NCBI RefSeq assembly: GCF_003289945.1
Contig: NZ_QMBP01000006.1
Span: 124,001-188,000, forward strand
Length of the DNA: 64,000 bases
Direction: 5' to 3'
From: Mesorhizobium hawassense
GTDB taxonomy: Bacteria > Pseudomonadota > Alphaproteobacteria > Rhizobiales > Rhizobiaceae
Both the position numbers and the translations under genes were made by a program. A model generated the notes under the pieces. It saw only the letters and a list, made by a program, of their open reading frames with translations, did not search any database and had not been told where the DNA came from. Positions 17,358 through 25,750 of this stretch are shown here, piece by piece (the first letter of the stretch is position 1; each line of letters opens with the position of its first letter).

Positions 17358-18185
17358 ATGAGTGCGCCGGCCGATACCCTCCTGGATCGAATTGGCCGCT
17401 GGCTAGCCGGCCGGCTGCAGGACGAATCCTCGGGATATGAGCCCTATACGCCGTCGGATGCCGAAACCCTGCGCCGCACGCTGCAGCCCGGCGACGTCCT
17501 GCTCGTCGAAGGCAACCAGAAAATCTCGGCGGCGATCAAATATCTCACCCAGTCGACCTGGTCGCACGCGGCCTTCTATGTTGGCGACACCTTGCCCGAG
17601 CCCGAGGATGGATCGGAGCGGCCCCGCCTGATCGAGGTCACGCTCGGCGAAGGCTGTGTCGCCGTGCCTCTGTCGCGCTATCGCACTTACAACACCCGCA
17701 TCTGCCGGGCGAGCGGGCTGACGCCGGAGGATCGCGACAAGGTCGTCGCCTTCATGGTCGGCAAGCTGGGTCTCCGGTACGACCTCAAGAACATCTTCGA
17801 CATGCTGCGCTATTTCATGCCGACCCCGCCGGTGCCGGTGCGCTGGCGCCGCCGCATGCTGGCCTTCGGCTCCGGCGATCCGACGCGCGCCATCTGCTCG
17901 ACGCTGATTGCCGAGGCCTATGGCCAGATCCGCTATCCGATCCTGCCCGAGATCACGCTGGCGCCAGGCCGCGCCTCGGCGCAGTCGAGCTATATGCGGC
18001 GCGAAATCCTGCACATCCGCCACCACTCGCTCTACACGCCGCGCGACTTCGACCTGTCGCCCTTCTTCCGCATCGTCAAGCCGACGCTGGAATATGGCTT
18101 CGACTATCGGGCGGTGACGTGGGAGGACAGGGCAAGCACGGACGCCGCAGCCGCAAAGGCAGGCGCAATCGCGTCAGACACGTGA
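17358..18185 (+). CDS. YiiX/YebB-like NlpC/P60-superfamily cysteine hydrolase
   Basis: Protein of 275 residues of the permuted papain-like group. WSHAAFYVGD (about residues 68-77) holds the catalytic-type histidine, and AICSTLIAEAYGQI (about 178-191) holds the cysteine, which fits the circularly permuted order. The segment PGDVLLVEGNQKISAAIKYL is also typical. Substrate is unknown; related proteins cut amide bonds in lipid or peptide substrates. No signal peptide is evident. Confidence 0.85.
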   Translation: MSAPADTLLDRIGRWLAGRLQDESSGYEPYTPSDAETLRRTLQPGDVLLVEGNQKISAAIKYLTQSTWSHAAFYVGDTLPEPEDGSERPRLIEVTLGEGCVAVPLSRYRTYNTRICRASGLTPEDRDKVVAFMVGKLGLRYDLKNIFDMLRYFMPTPPVPVRWRRRMLAFGSGDPTRAICSTLIAEAYGQIRYPILPEITLAPGRASAQSSYMRREILHIRHHSLYTPRDFDLSPFFRIVKPTLEYGFDYRAVTWEDRASTDAAAAKAGAIASDT

Positions 18186-18224
18186 TGGCTTTCGGCCGGG
18201 CTCGGGATATGTCCCATGCGGCTT

Positions 18225-18263
18225 AAAGCGCGTCGCCTGAATCCGTTTCAGCGCGACGCGCCT
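18225..18263. repeat. Palindromic repeat / possible bidirectional terminator
   Basis: Arms AAAGCGCGTCGCCTGAA and CAGCGCGACGCGCCTT pair around a short loop, between two convergent genes. The same GCGCGTCGC palindrome is common in rhizobial intergenic DNA. It may end both transcripts. Confidence 0.55.
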
Positions 18264-18278
18264 TAATGCCGGCCTGCA

Positions 18279-19655
18279 TCACGCCGAAACCGCAATAGCG
18301 CCCCGGCTTTCAGCTCTTTGTTCGACCCAGACATGGACCGGTTCGTCCCGTCCGCGGATGTTCACCGGTCCATGATCGCGCGCATTCAACTGTATCGTGG
18401 GCGATTCCGCCTTCGCGACCTCGATCAATCGCAACCCAAAGCAAATATTCGTCCGAAGCTCACGGCAGAGCGACTGCAGACGGCTGGCGACGTTGACCGT
18501 GTCGCCCACCACCGCGAAGGACAGATTGCGCTCGCTGCCGACCGAGCCGACGACGACCGCGCCATATTGTGCACCGATCCGGACGTCCAGCGGCGGGTAT
18601 CCCCTGGACACCCGCTGTATATTCCAGTCTTCGAGAGCGGCGACCATCGCTTCGGCGCACTGGATGGCCCGAGTCGCGTCGTCATGGCTGGCGTGCGGAA
18701 TGCCAAATGTCGCCATGATGCAATCGCCGATATAATTGTCCACCGTGCCCTGGTGGTCGAAAACGACCTGCTCCATGCGACGGTGGAACTGGCGCAGAAG
18801 TTCGAACACTGCTTCGGCGGGATGATCCTCGGAATAGTGTGTGAAGCCGACGATGTCGGCGAACAGCACCGCGATATCCTGCCGGCGTACCGGGCCAAAG
18901 GGCTCGTCATCCGTGGCGAGCTGGTCGACCACATTGGGCGAAAAATGCCGGGCGAGATTGGCGCGGGCGCGCTCCGCCTTGACATAGTCTTCCGACAGAC
19001 GTCGAGAACGAGAGACGACCAACGCCATGATCGCGCCGATAATCAGCACGACCAACACGTTGGTCGCCTGCGCGAACGTATCGACGAAATTGGGGTTGAG
19101 ATAGAGGTTCATCCGCTCTGTCATCGGCAGCGAATAGAGGTTCGTCGCTGGGATGACGGTTCCCGCACGAATGATCACCCATCCTACGCCGATCGACCAC
19201 GTCAAGGCCGCCAGCACGCCGAGATAGAGCGCCAATCGCGTCGAAAGGGTCAGCGCGCCAAGGCATACGAAGATCAGCAGGAATTTGAAGCTGCCCTCGC
19301 GCAGTTGCATCGCGGCTGGCGCGACCTCCTGGGAAAACGGGTTGGGCGTCACCAGCAGAACGGTCAACAGAATGATGTCCAGCGTACCGACGAGGTAGCC
19401 GGTCCACCATGGCGCCGTGCGACGGCGCGCAAAGAGAAACTGGATCAGGCCGAGGAACTGGAACAGCACGAGGCCCGCCAGCACGAAGAGCAGCGCCGCA
19501 TCCCAGCGACTGATCAATGAAAAGAAGCAGAAGATCACGGCAAGCGATGCGGTGCGCGCCCAGAACTGCAATCCAGCACCATGGCGTTCTGCGCGCTCCC
19601 GCAATTTCTTCAGGCGCGAATAGCGGCGAAGTTCAAGTGTTGGCGCGGTCGGCAT
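18279..19655 (-). CDS. Membrane-bound class III adenylate/guanylate cyclase
   Basis: Protein of 458 residues with about six membrane segments in the first roughly 250 residues and a C-terminal class III cyclase domain. The catalytic region has AVLFADIVGFTHYSED (metal-binding Asp), DNYIGDCIMATFG, and GDTVNVASRLQSLC. It should make cAMP or cGMP; the substrate cannot be fixed by eye. The ATG at 19655 is used; in-frame starts at 19691 (ATG) and 19721 (TTG) would add 12 or 22 residues, and no ribosome site clearly decides. Confidence 0.9.
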   Translation of the reverse strand: MPTAPTLELRRYSRLKKLRERAERHGAGLQFWARTASLAVIFCFFSLISRWDAALLFVLAGLVLFQFLGLIQFLFARRRTAPWWTGYLVGTLDIILLTVLLVTPNPFSQEVAPAAMQLREGSFKFLLIFVCLGALTLSTRLALYLGVLAALTWSIGVGWVIIRAGTVIPATNLYSLPMTERMNLYLNPNFVDTFAQATNVLVVLIIGAIMALVVSRSRRLSEDYVKAERARANLARHFSPNVVDQLATDDEPFGPVRRQDIAVLFADIVGFTHYSEDHPAEAVFELLRQFHRRMEQVVFDHQGTVDNYIGDCIMATFGIPHASHDDATRAIQCAEAMVAALEDWNIQRVSRGYPPLDVRIGAQYGAVVVGSVGSERNLSFAVVGDTVNVASRLQSLCRELRTNICFGLRLIEVAKAESPTIQLNARDHGPVNIRGRDEPVHVWVEQRAESRGAIAVSA

Positions 19656-19818
19656 GGGGTCACTTCGATTTGACGGGGACGTGTCACGCATTCGGCAAAC
19701 CCGCCCTCTACAATCTGACAAATCAGTGCGCGAACTCTATCACGACTCAGCGCCCGTCAAGTGGTGCGCGATAAGCTCAGCCGCCAGATGCAATCCTGCC
19801 CGGGATGATTTGGCCGTG

Positions 19819-20637
19819 TCAGGCCGGCAAAGGACGACGCCCCTTTGCAGGAGCGGCGCGCCGGTCGGCCGCCCCCGCGTCCCTCGGGTGCGGGCCGATC
19901 GGCATGATCGCGGGAAATGGCGTCGCGCCGAAGGCAAAGGTCCATTTGTAGCCGGTGAGCTGGTCCTCGGGCGTGGTGTGTTGGTCGTGATGGGCAAGCA
20001 GCCTGGCGCGTTCGGCTAGCTCCTCGGCCTCGCGCCGCAGCATCTCCGCCGTTTCCGGCCGCATCCGCCTGGAAAAGCTGATGAAGGTCGCGGCCTGTTC
20101 CATGTGGCCGATCGCCCAGCCGATGAAGTTCTTGTTGGTCGTCTCGAAATGCGGCTTCAGCGGTCCCTCGAAATCCCACTGGATCGGCGTGTCGACGAGC
20201 AGCCTTGCCGACAGCCCTCGCCCCAGCGCCACCAGGCCGAGTTCCTCGAGATCACGCAGGTAAAGGAACATCGAAGCCTCGCTCAGCCCCTGCGAGCGCA
20301 TGATGCCCTCGGGCGTGAATTTCTCCGACAGCATGATGAAGACGAAGAGCAGCGCCGGCCGCGCCGCCAGCCTGCGCTCGATCTCCGGCGCGACCCGGTT
20401 GGCCGGCCCCGGCCCCCGGTTCATCGCGCCGAGCACGTTCTCCAGCTCGACTTCGGCAGCGGCGCAGATCTCCATCAGCCGGTCGAGCTTGCAATTCTGC
20501 TCATGGAAGATGCGCTTCACCGTCGGCTCGGAAACGCCCATGCGTTCCGCCAGCGTCCGGTAGGTCAGGCCCTTGGCCTTCAGTGTCCGTTTCAGCGCCT
20601 CGAAGATCGGACCGTTCATGGACTGCGCCTCATTCAT
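19819..20637 (-). CDS. XRE-type helix-turn-helix transcriptional regulator
   Basis: Regulator of 272 residues. The N-terminus is a Cro/CI helix-turn-helix (LKAKGLTYRTLAERMGVSEP then TVKRIFHEQNCKLDRLMEIC). The C-terminal roughly 180 residues have no named domain but are helical and acidic. It is divergent from an SMP-30-like gene, and copies of GTATCGAAAA lie between the two, probably its binding sites. Confidence 0.87.
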   Translation of the reverse strand: MNEAQSMNGPIFEALKRTLKAKGLTYRTLAERMGVSEPTVKRIFHEQNCKLDRLMEICAAAEVELENVLGAMNRGPGPANRVAPEIERRLAARPALLFVFIMLSEKFTPEGIMRSQGLSEASMFLYLRDLEELGLVALGRGLSARLLVDTPIQWDFEGPLKPHFETTNKNFIGWAIGHMEQAATFISFSRRMRPETAEMLRREAEELAERARLLAHHDQHTTPEDQLTGYKWTFAFGATPFPAIMPIGPHPRDAGAADRRAAPAKGRRPLPA

Positions 20638-20645
20638 GCGATTTG

Positions 20646-20697
20646 GTATCGAAAAGCGATACTAGCGCTGTTCCGGCTTCCGGAGAAGTATCGAAAA
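20646..20697. promoter_or_regulatory. GTATCGAAAA repeats in divergent promoter region
   Basis: GTATCGAAAA occurs at 20646-20655 and again at 20688-20697. The first copy extends into an inverted repeat, GTATCG-AAAAG-CGATAC (20646-20662), 8 bases upstream of the XRE regulator start. These are likely operators for that regulator controlling itself and the secreted SMP-30-like gene. Confidence 0.5.
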
Positions 20698-20732
20698 CTC
20701 TAGCTCTCCCGCGACATCACAGGAGAGCACCC

Positions 20733-21587
20733 ATGAAAAATCTCATCGCTTCAACCGTATTCGCCGTCGCCGCCGCTGTGTCTGCCGCGCAGGCCGGCGA
20801 GCTCTGGCGCGCCACCGGGTTCGAGCAGCCGGAATCCGCGCTTGTCGATGCCGCCCACAACCGCATCGTCGTCTCCAACATCGTCGGCAATCCCGGCGCG
20901 GCGGACGGCAACGGCTACCTGTCGCTGCTGTCGATGGACGGCAAGGTCGTCGCCCGCCACTGGGTCGACGGCATGGACGCGCCCAAGGGCATGGCGATCG
21001 CCGGCGGCAAGCTCTACGCCGCCGACATCACCAAGGTGCGCGTCGTCGATCTCGCCAGCGGCAAGCTGGTCGAGACCATCGACGTGCCCGGCGCCGTGTT
21101 CCTCAACGATATGACTGAGGACAGCGCCGGCAAGGTCTATGTCAGCGACATGCTGGCCGACACGATCTACCGCATCGACGGGGATAGGCCGGAGGTGTTC
21201 GTCAAGAATGCGCTGCTGGCCTCGCCCAATGGCGTGTTCGCCGATGGCGACAGGCTGATCGTCGCCTCATGGGGCAAGGGCATCAACAGAAAAGACTTCA
21301 GCACCGCCGAGCCCGGCGGCCTGCTGTCGGTCGACCTCGCCACCAGGAAGGTCACGCCGCTGCCTGGAGCCCAGAAATTCGCCGATCTCGACGGCGTCAT
21401 CGCCATTGGCGACACCATCTACGCCACCGCGTACATGACCGGCACGCTTTACAGCTACAAGACAGGCGGCGCGCCGACGGTGGTAGCGCAATTCAAGCCG
21501 GGCAGCGCCGATATCGGCACCGACGGTCAAAAGATCTTCGTGCCGCTGATGGGCGAAGGCGAGATCGTGGCGCTGTCACTGGATTGA
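20733..21587 (+). CDS. SMP-30/gluconolactonase-like secreted beta-propeller protein
   Basis: Protein of 284 residues with a Sec signal peptide (MKNLIASTVFAVAAAVSAAQA, cleaved after about residue 21) and a repeating beta-propeller pattern: ESALVDAAHNRIVVSNI, GGKLYAADITKVRVVD, FLNDMTEDSAGKVYVSDM, NGVFADGDRLIVASWG. The N and D residues match lactonase-type metal positions, but activity is not shown. AGGAGAGC precedes the ATG. It is divergent from an XRE-type regulator that probably controls it. Confidence 0.85.
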   Translation: MKNLIASTVFAVAAAVSAAQAGELWRATGFEQPESALVDAAHNRIVVSNIVGNPGAADGNGYLSLLSMDGKVVARHWVDGMDAPKGMAIAGGKLYAADITKVRVVDLASGKLVETIDVPGAVFLNDMTEDSAGKVYVSDMLADTIYRIDGDRPEVFVKNALLASPNGVFADGDRLIVASWGKGINRKDFSTAEPGGLLSVDLATRKVTPLPGAQKFADLDGVIAIGDTIYATAYMTGTLYSYKTGGAPTVVAQFKPGSADIGTDGQKIFVPLMGEGEIVALSLD

Positions 21588-21643
21588 GCATGCGGAAGTA
21601 ATTTGTGACGCGGAACGATTGGCGAAAGCCTGCGCGATATCTG

Positions 21644-21704
21644 ATCTCCTCCCTTGCGGGGGAGATGTCCGGCAGGACAGAGGGGGTGCTGTCCCGCCGA
21701 CATT
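21644..21704. repeat. Intergenic palindromic repeat (family A)
   Basis: The segment CTCCTCCCTTGCGGGGGAGA followed by TGTCCGGCAGGACAGAGGGG is a copy of the element seen again near 36.4 and 46.9 kb. It lies between convergent genes. Confidence 0.7.
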
Positions 21705-21735
21705 TCCGATTTATGCATGCAGCGGCACTCTGAGT

Positions 21736-22632
21736 TCACCTCGCCCTGTCGATCCCCGCGAGCTTGTCCGGATTGCGCACGGTATAGACCGCGGCGATGT
21801 TGCCCTCGGCATCGACGGCGAAGCTGAAAGTCTGGACGACGGCGCCGGCAACCGACACCACCAGTCCCGGCCCGCCATTGATGATGGCCGGCCAGACTAC
21901 CGTATGTTCGGGGTCCGGATTCTTGCGCGCCGCGCCGACGAGGAATTTCGCAACCCGGTCGCGGCCCACCAGAATGTTGAGCGCCGCAGCCACCTTGCCG
22001 CCGCCGTCGGCGATGAATTCCACGTCCTCGGCCAAGAGCCGCTTCAGCGGCTCGATGTCGCCGCTGGCCATGGCCTGCTCGAAGCTGGCGACGTAGCGGG
22101 CGATGTCCGTCTCGCGCGCCGGGAAGCGCCGGTTGTCCTGCCTCAGCATCTTGCGCGCCCTGGACGCCATCTGCCGGCAGGCGGCGGGAGATCGCTTCAG
22201 CGTCTCGGCCACCTCCTCGAACGGCACGTCGTAGAGATCGTGCAGGAAAAGCGCTGCCCGTTCGAGCGGCGACAGGCGCTCCAAAGCCCGCATGACGCTG
22301 AACGAGATGTCGAGCGCCGCATCGCTGGTTTCCGGATCGGCGCTGCCGGCCTTTTCCACGATCGGCTCGGGCAGCCAGGGCCCGACATAGGTCTCGCGGC
22401 GCTTCTGCGCCGAGCGTAGCCGGTCGAGGCTGAGATTGGTGACGATGCGCGACAACAGGCGCGGCGCGTCCTCGACGGTGTCGGCGCCCGAAAACCGCAG
22501 CCAGGCATCCTGCACGATGTCCTCGGCCTCGCCGACCGAGCCGAGATAGCGGTAGGCGAGCCTGATCAGCCGCTTGCGCTGGCCGAGATAGGCCTGCAGG
22601 CGTTCATCGCCGTCGGGCTGATGCTCAGGCAA
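21736..22632 (-). CDS. ECF41-type RNA polymerase sigma factor (SigJ-like) with SnoaL-like C-terminus
   Basis: Sigma factor of 298 residues. Region 2 (RLIRLAYRYLGSVGEAEDIV, DAWLRFSG) and region 4 (LSPLERAALFLHDLYDVPFE then RSPAACRQMASRARKML) are followed by a SnoaL-like domain from about residue 180 (FEQAMASGDIEPLKRLLAED). ECF41 factors have no anti-sigma protein and are modulated by this C-terminal domain. It overlaps by 8 bases the end of the upstream CMD-domain gene, the usual ECF41 partner. Confidence 0.93.
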   Translation of the reverse strand: MPEHQPDGDERLQAYLGQRKRLIRLAYRYLGSVGEAEDIVQDAWLRFSGADTVEDAPRLLSRIVTNLSLDRLRSAQKRRETYVGPWLPEPIVEKAGSADPETSDAALDISFSVMRALERLSPLERAALFLHDLYDVPFEEVAETLKRSPAACRQMASRARKMLRQDNRRFPARETDIARYVASFEQAMASGDIEPLKRLLAEDVEFIADGGGKVAAALNILVGRDRVAKFLVGAARKNPDPEHTVVWPAIINGGPGLVVSVAGAVVQTFSFAVDAEGNIAAVYTVRNPDKLAGIDRAR

Positions 22633-23572
22633 ACTCCGCCTCCGCGTGATGTTGCGGGCGGTCTTTCGCCGCCTCGGCCTTCAGCCATGCCAGCACGGGT
22701 TCGCAAGCGTTGCCGTGGCCGAGCCCGCGTTTGAATGTCGGATAGAGCTGGCCCGACACGACCGCGGCCGAGAGCCCGGCGACACCCGCTTTGCCCCAGC
22801 GCTGCTCGCAGGCGTCGATAATGTCGGGCAGTTCCGGATCGTTGTCGAGAACGGCGCGCGCATAGCGCTCGGCGAGCACCATCTCGTCCGGCAGCAAAGC
22901 TGCGGCGCCGTTGAGCAGGGCTTCGATCGCCTTGAGTTCGACGCCTGCCTCCCGCGCCAGGGTGATGACGAGCTTCATGCAGGAGCCGCAATCGGCGCGG
23001 CGCGTCGCTGTGATCCTGGCGGTGAAGTAGGCCGCGGCCGGCAACGAGAACCGCTCGTTGGTGAAGGGCGAGATCAGCGCCAGTTTCAAGGCGCCGAATT
23101 CGTCGGTATCGACCAGTTCGCGCATGTAGCCAGTGTCATAGCCGTAGCGGTTCTCGAATTTCCATAGCTGCTGCTTGAGGAGCCGTTTGAACATCATGAC
23201 CTCGCTTTCTTGGTCGCGCGCGGGGAAGGCGGCAAGCGGCAGCAGTCCGGGCACGACGATCAGCAGGATATCGCGCGCGGCCGCGCCCATGGTGGTGCCA
23301 TGCGCCATCTCGATCAGGTGGCAGATCGCGTGCCCGCCAAGGAAGATCGTGGCGGCGGCGATGAGCCGGCCATCATCCGGCCGCCGGCTTGCCATCAGCA
23401 GCGCGGCGCCGGCCGCCAGGAAGGCGAGGCCGATGTCGCGGATGAAATGGATGTTGGCCGGTCCTGTGTCCGGGACGCCGGGAACGGCCGAATACCAGAA
23501 GCCCGGGACAATCAGCATGACGATGCCGTTGGCCGCCTGATAGATGCCGATGATCGCGAGAAGAACACGCAT
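22625..23572 (-). CDS. Fusion of four-helix membrane domain and carboxymuconolactone decarboxylase (AhpD-like) domain
   Basis: Continuous frame of 315 residues. Residues 1-125 form about four membrane helices (MRVLLAIIGIYQAANGIVML, FIRDIGLAFLAAGAALLMA, LIAAATIFLGGHAICHLIE, ILLIVVPGLLPLAAF). After FPARDQESEV, a CMD/AhpD-like domain begins with MMFKRLLKQQLWKFENRYGY and holds the CxxC motif DCGSCMKL near residues 201-208. CMD proteins are the classic partners of ECF41 sigma factors. The start at 23572 has GCAGGAGGTG upstream. A possible internal start is the ATGATG at about 23197, preceded by GCGAGGTC, which would release the CMD part alone. Whether one or two proteins are made is open. Confidence 0.8.
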   Translation of the reverse strand: MRVLLAIIGIYQAANGIVMLIVPGFWYSAVPGVPDTGPANIHFIRDIGLAFLAAGAALLMASRRPDDGRLIAAATIFLGGHAICHLIEMAHGTTMGAAARDILLIVVPGLLPLAAFPARDQESEVMMFKRLLKQQLWKFENRYGYDTGYMRELVDTDEFGALKLALISPFTNERFSLPAAAYFTARITATRRADCGSCMKLVITLAREAGVELKAIEALLNGAAALLPDEMVLAERYARAVLDNDPELPDIIDACEQRWGKAGVAGLSAAVVSGQLYPTFKRGLGHGNACEPVLAWLKAEAAKDRPQHHAEAEFA

Positions 23573-23595
23573 TGGTTCGCACCTCCTGCAGCCAT

Positions 23596-23622
23596 GACGG
23601 GACAGCCAGCCCAGGTGTGACG
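23596..23622 (-). promoter_or_regulatory. Putative ECF41-dependent promoter
   Basis: On the minus strand CGTCACA and CGTC are separated by 16 bases, upstream of the membrane-CMD gene. This resembles the ECF41 consensus TGTCACA...CGTC with one mismatch. It suggests the sigma factor encoded next activates its own operon. Confidence 0.5.
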
Positions 23623-23724
23623 GCGGGAGGCGAAATTTTTCATCTCGCTGGAACGGGATTGGACCGGCCATATCGACGGTGCTGCCATCTGGTTCTGTCG
23701 CCCGCTCCGGGATATCCGGCCGCA

Positions 23725-24651
23725 ATGAGCGAAGCCGTGAAGACATCCAGCCTGAACGGCGCCGTTTCCCCGATGGTTCCGGTGCTCGTCTGCGCGCTGG
23801 CGATCTTCCTTTTGTCCGGCATGGACGCGGCAATGAAGTCCCTGGTCAGCGCTGTCGGTGTCTACAACACGGTGCTGTGGCGTAGCATGGTCGCGACCGT
23901 GGTCGCGGGCGCGGCCTGGTCGGCGGGGCCACGCTCGAAACCGACCCTTGCGGTGCTCGGCCTGCATGCGCTGCGCGCTGCCGTCGTCGGCATCGTCCTG
24001 GTCTCGTTCTTCTGGGGTCTCGCCAGATTGCCGCTCGCCGAGGCGATCGGGCTCAGCTTCGTCGCGCCGCTGTTCGCGCTTTTCCTCGCCGCGCTGCTCT
24101 TGGGCGAGCGCATAAGGCGCCAGGCCGTGTGGGCGTCGCTGGCCGGCATCGCCGGCGTCGCGATCATTTTGGCCGGACAGTTCGGGCAGGCGGGCCATTC
24201 GCAGGATGCCGTTATGGGCACGGTCGCCGTGCTCGTATCGACGGTGTTCTATGGCTACAATCTGATTCTCGCCCGGCGACAGGCGCTGTTGGCCAAGCCG
24301 GTCGAGATCATGCTGTTCCAGAACATCTTCGTCGGGATCATCCTTGGTTGCGCCGCGCCCTGGCTCGCCGTCGCCCTGCCAAGCGATCTTTGGCTTCCCT
24401 TGGTGGGCGTGGCGATGCTGTCGCTCGCCGGGCAATTCCTGATGAGCTGGTCCTACGCCCGCGCCGAAGCGCAATATCTGATCCCGACCGAATACTCGGC
24501 CTTCATCTGGGCGCTCGCGCTCGGCTGGTTCTTCTTCGGCGAGGCTGTGGCCTGGACCACGCTGGCGGGTGCCGGCCTGATCGTCGCCGGCTGCCTGATA
24601 GCCGCGCGCGCCAACCCGAAACTCGCCGAGCCGATCGAGGCGGCGGTTTGA
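23725..24651 (+). CDS. EamA-family (DMT superfamily) transporter
   Basis: Integral membrane protein of 308 residues with ten predicted membrane helices in two EamA repeats, for example MVPVLVCALAIFLLSGMDAA, LGLHALRAAVVGIVLVSFFW, and the second repeat from VMGTVAVLVSTVFYGYNLIL. DMT exporters move metabolites or drugs; the substrate is not evident. The ATG at 23725 is chosen because the first helix follows directly; the open frame upstream overlaps the divergent gene's promoter. Confidence 0.88.
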   Translation: MSEAVKTSSLNGAVSPMVPVLVCALAIFLLSGMDAAMKSLVSAVGVYNTVLWRSMVATVVAGAAWSAGPRSKPTLAVLGLHALRAAVVGIVLVSFFWGLARLPLAEAIGLSFVAPLFALFLAALLLGERIRRQAVWASLAGIAGVAIILAGQFGQAGHSQDAVMGTVAVLVSTVFYGYNLILARRQALLAKPVEIMLFQNIFVGIILGCAAPWLAVALPSDLWLPLVGVAMLSLAGQFLMSWSYARAEAQYLIPTEYSAFIWALALGWFFFGEAVAWTTLAGAGLIVAGCLIAARANPKLAEPIEAAV

Positions 24652-24675
24652 GCCCTTCCGGACCGACGCGGCGGC

Positions 24676-24945
24676 TCAGCCTTCCGGGTTCTGAGCCGCG
24701 CCGGCCTTGAGGCGCACGCCCCTGCCGCCGCGCTCGCTGGTCTGGTTCTCGCCGATCAGCTCCACGCCGACCGCGTCGAGCGCCTGGATAACCTTCATCA
24801 GCGTGTCGACCACGCCCCTGACGACGCCGTCACTTGCCTCCATGCGCTGGATCGTCGGAAGCGAGACCCCAGCCCGCTCGGCAAGCGTCTTCTGGTCGAT
24901 GCCGGTCAACGCCCGCGCGGCGCGCATCTGTGCGGCAGTGATCAT
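24676..24945 (-). CDS. XRE-family helix-turn-helix DNA-binding protein
   Basis: Small regulator of 89 residues with an XRE domain in the first roughly 55: MRAARALTGIDQKTLAERAG, VSLPTIQRMEASDGVVRG. The tail holds GVELIGENQ, a form common in alphaproteobacterial single-domain regulators. It is convergent with the EamA gene; the AT-rich upstream region holds repeated GATGCAT. Confidence 0.87.
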   Translation of the reverse strand: MITAAQMRAARALTGIDQKTLAERAGVSLPTIQRMEASDGVVRGVVDTLMKVIQALDAVGVELIGENQTSERGGRGVRLKAGAAQNPEG

Positions 24946-24970
24946 CGGCCGGAATCCGTCTCTGATTCTA

Positions 24971-25030
24971 TGAACGATGCATAGTATAAATGTTACAATG
25001 TTTCAAGCATCATTTTAGATGCATCATACA
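24971..25030 (-). promoter_or_regulatory. AT-rich promoter region with GATGCAT repeats
   Basis: An AT-rich stretch upstream of the small XRE gene contains GATGCAT at 24976-24982 and 25018-25024, and TATACT on the minus strand between them as a possible -10. Repeats of this kind may be autoregulatory sites; a firm -35 was not found. Confidence 0.35.
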
Positions 25031-25034
25031 TCGA

Positions 25035-25736
25035 TCAATCGCTGCCGGCCACCACTTTGCGCCACTGCAGCAGGCGCGCCGCCAGCCAGCATAGCATGGC
25101 CCAGGCAAAGCCCGCGCACCAGCCGGCAAGCACGTCGGACGGCCAGTGCACGCCGAGATAGACGCGGCTGGCGCCGACCATCACGGTGATCAGCACGGCG
25201 AGGCAAAGCACGAAGATCTTCGTCCTGCGGTCCGGCAGGAAGCGCGCGGCTAATGAGCCGAGCGTCAGATAGGTTATCGCCGACAGCATGGCGTGCCCGC
25301 TCGGAAAGGACAGCGACGTCTCGGTGACGAGATGCGAGACGAGGTCGGGCCGCGGTCGGTCGACTTCCAGCTTGAGCAGGCTGGAGAGTACTTGTCCGCC
25401 GGCTATGGCGGCAAATACGAACAGCGCCGTCCCCGGCCTGCGGATCAACAGCAGGTACAGGATCATCGCCGTCGTGAGTAGGATGAGCACCGCCGAACTG
25501 CCGAGGGCGGTGATATCGCGAACAGCACCCGGTAGCCAGGATGGCCCGATCGGGCTGTCCGGCTGTCCGCTATTGCGGAAAGCAAGCAGGATCTGGGTGT
25601 CGAAGGCATGCAGCGTCGTCGCGCGCGCGGCTTCCACCAATTCCACGAAACCCCACAGCCCGGCGGCCATCACCAGCCCGGCCAGAAGCAGGGGGAACTC
25701 GATCTTGCCAAGCAGTGCGCCGACGGATGACTTCAT
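25035..25736 (-). CDS. PAP2-family phosphatase
   Basis: Membrane phosphatase of 233 residues with the three PAP2 motifs: KLEVDRPRPD (KxxxxxxRP), PSGHAM, and SRVYLGVHWPSDVLAG (SRxxxxxHxxxD). Helices such as FPLLLAGLVMAAGLWGFVEL and ALFVFAAIAGGQVLSSLL surround them. It probably removes phosphate from a lipid phosphate or undecaprenyl pyrophosphate on the outer face of the inner membrane. It starts 14 bases after the stop of the small membrane-protein gene upstream. Confidence 0.92.
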   Translation of the reverse strand: MKSSVGALLGKIEFPLLLAGLVMAAGLWGFVELVEAARATTLHAFDTQILLAFRNSGQPDSPIGPSWLPGAVRDITALGSSAVLILLTTAMILYLLLIRRPGTALFVFAAIAGGQVLSSLLKLEVDRPRPDLVSHLVTETSLSFPSGHAMLSAITYLTLGSLAARFLPDRRTKIFVLCLAVLITVMVGASRVYLGVHWPSDVLAGWCAGFAWAMLCWLAARLLQWRKVVAGSD

Positions 25737-25750
25737 CAAGGTCTCAAGGG

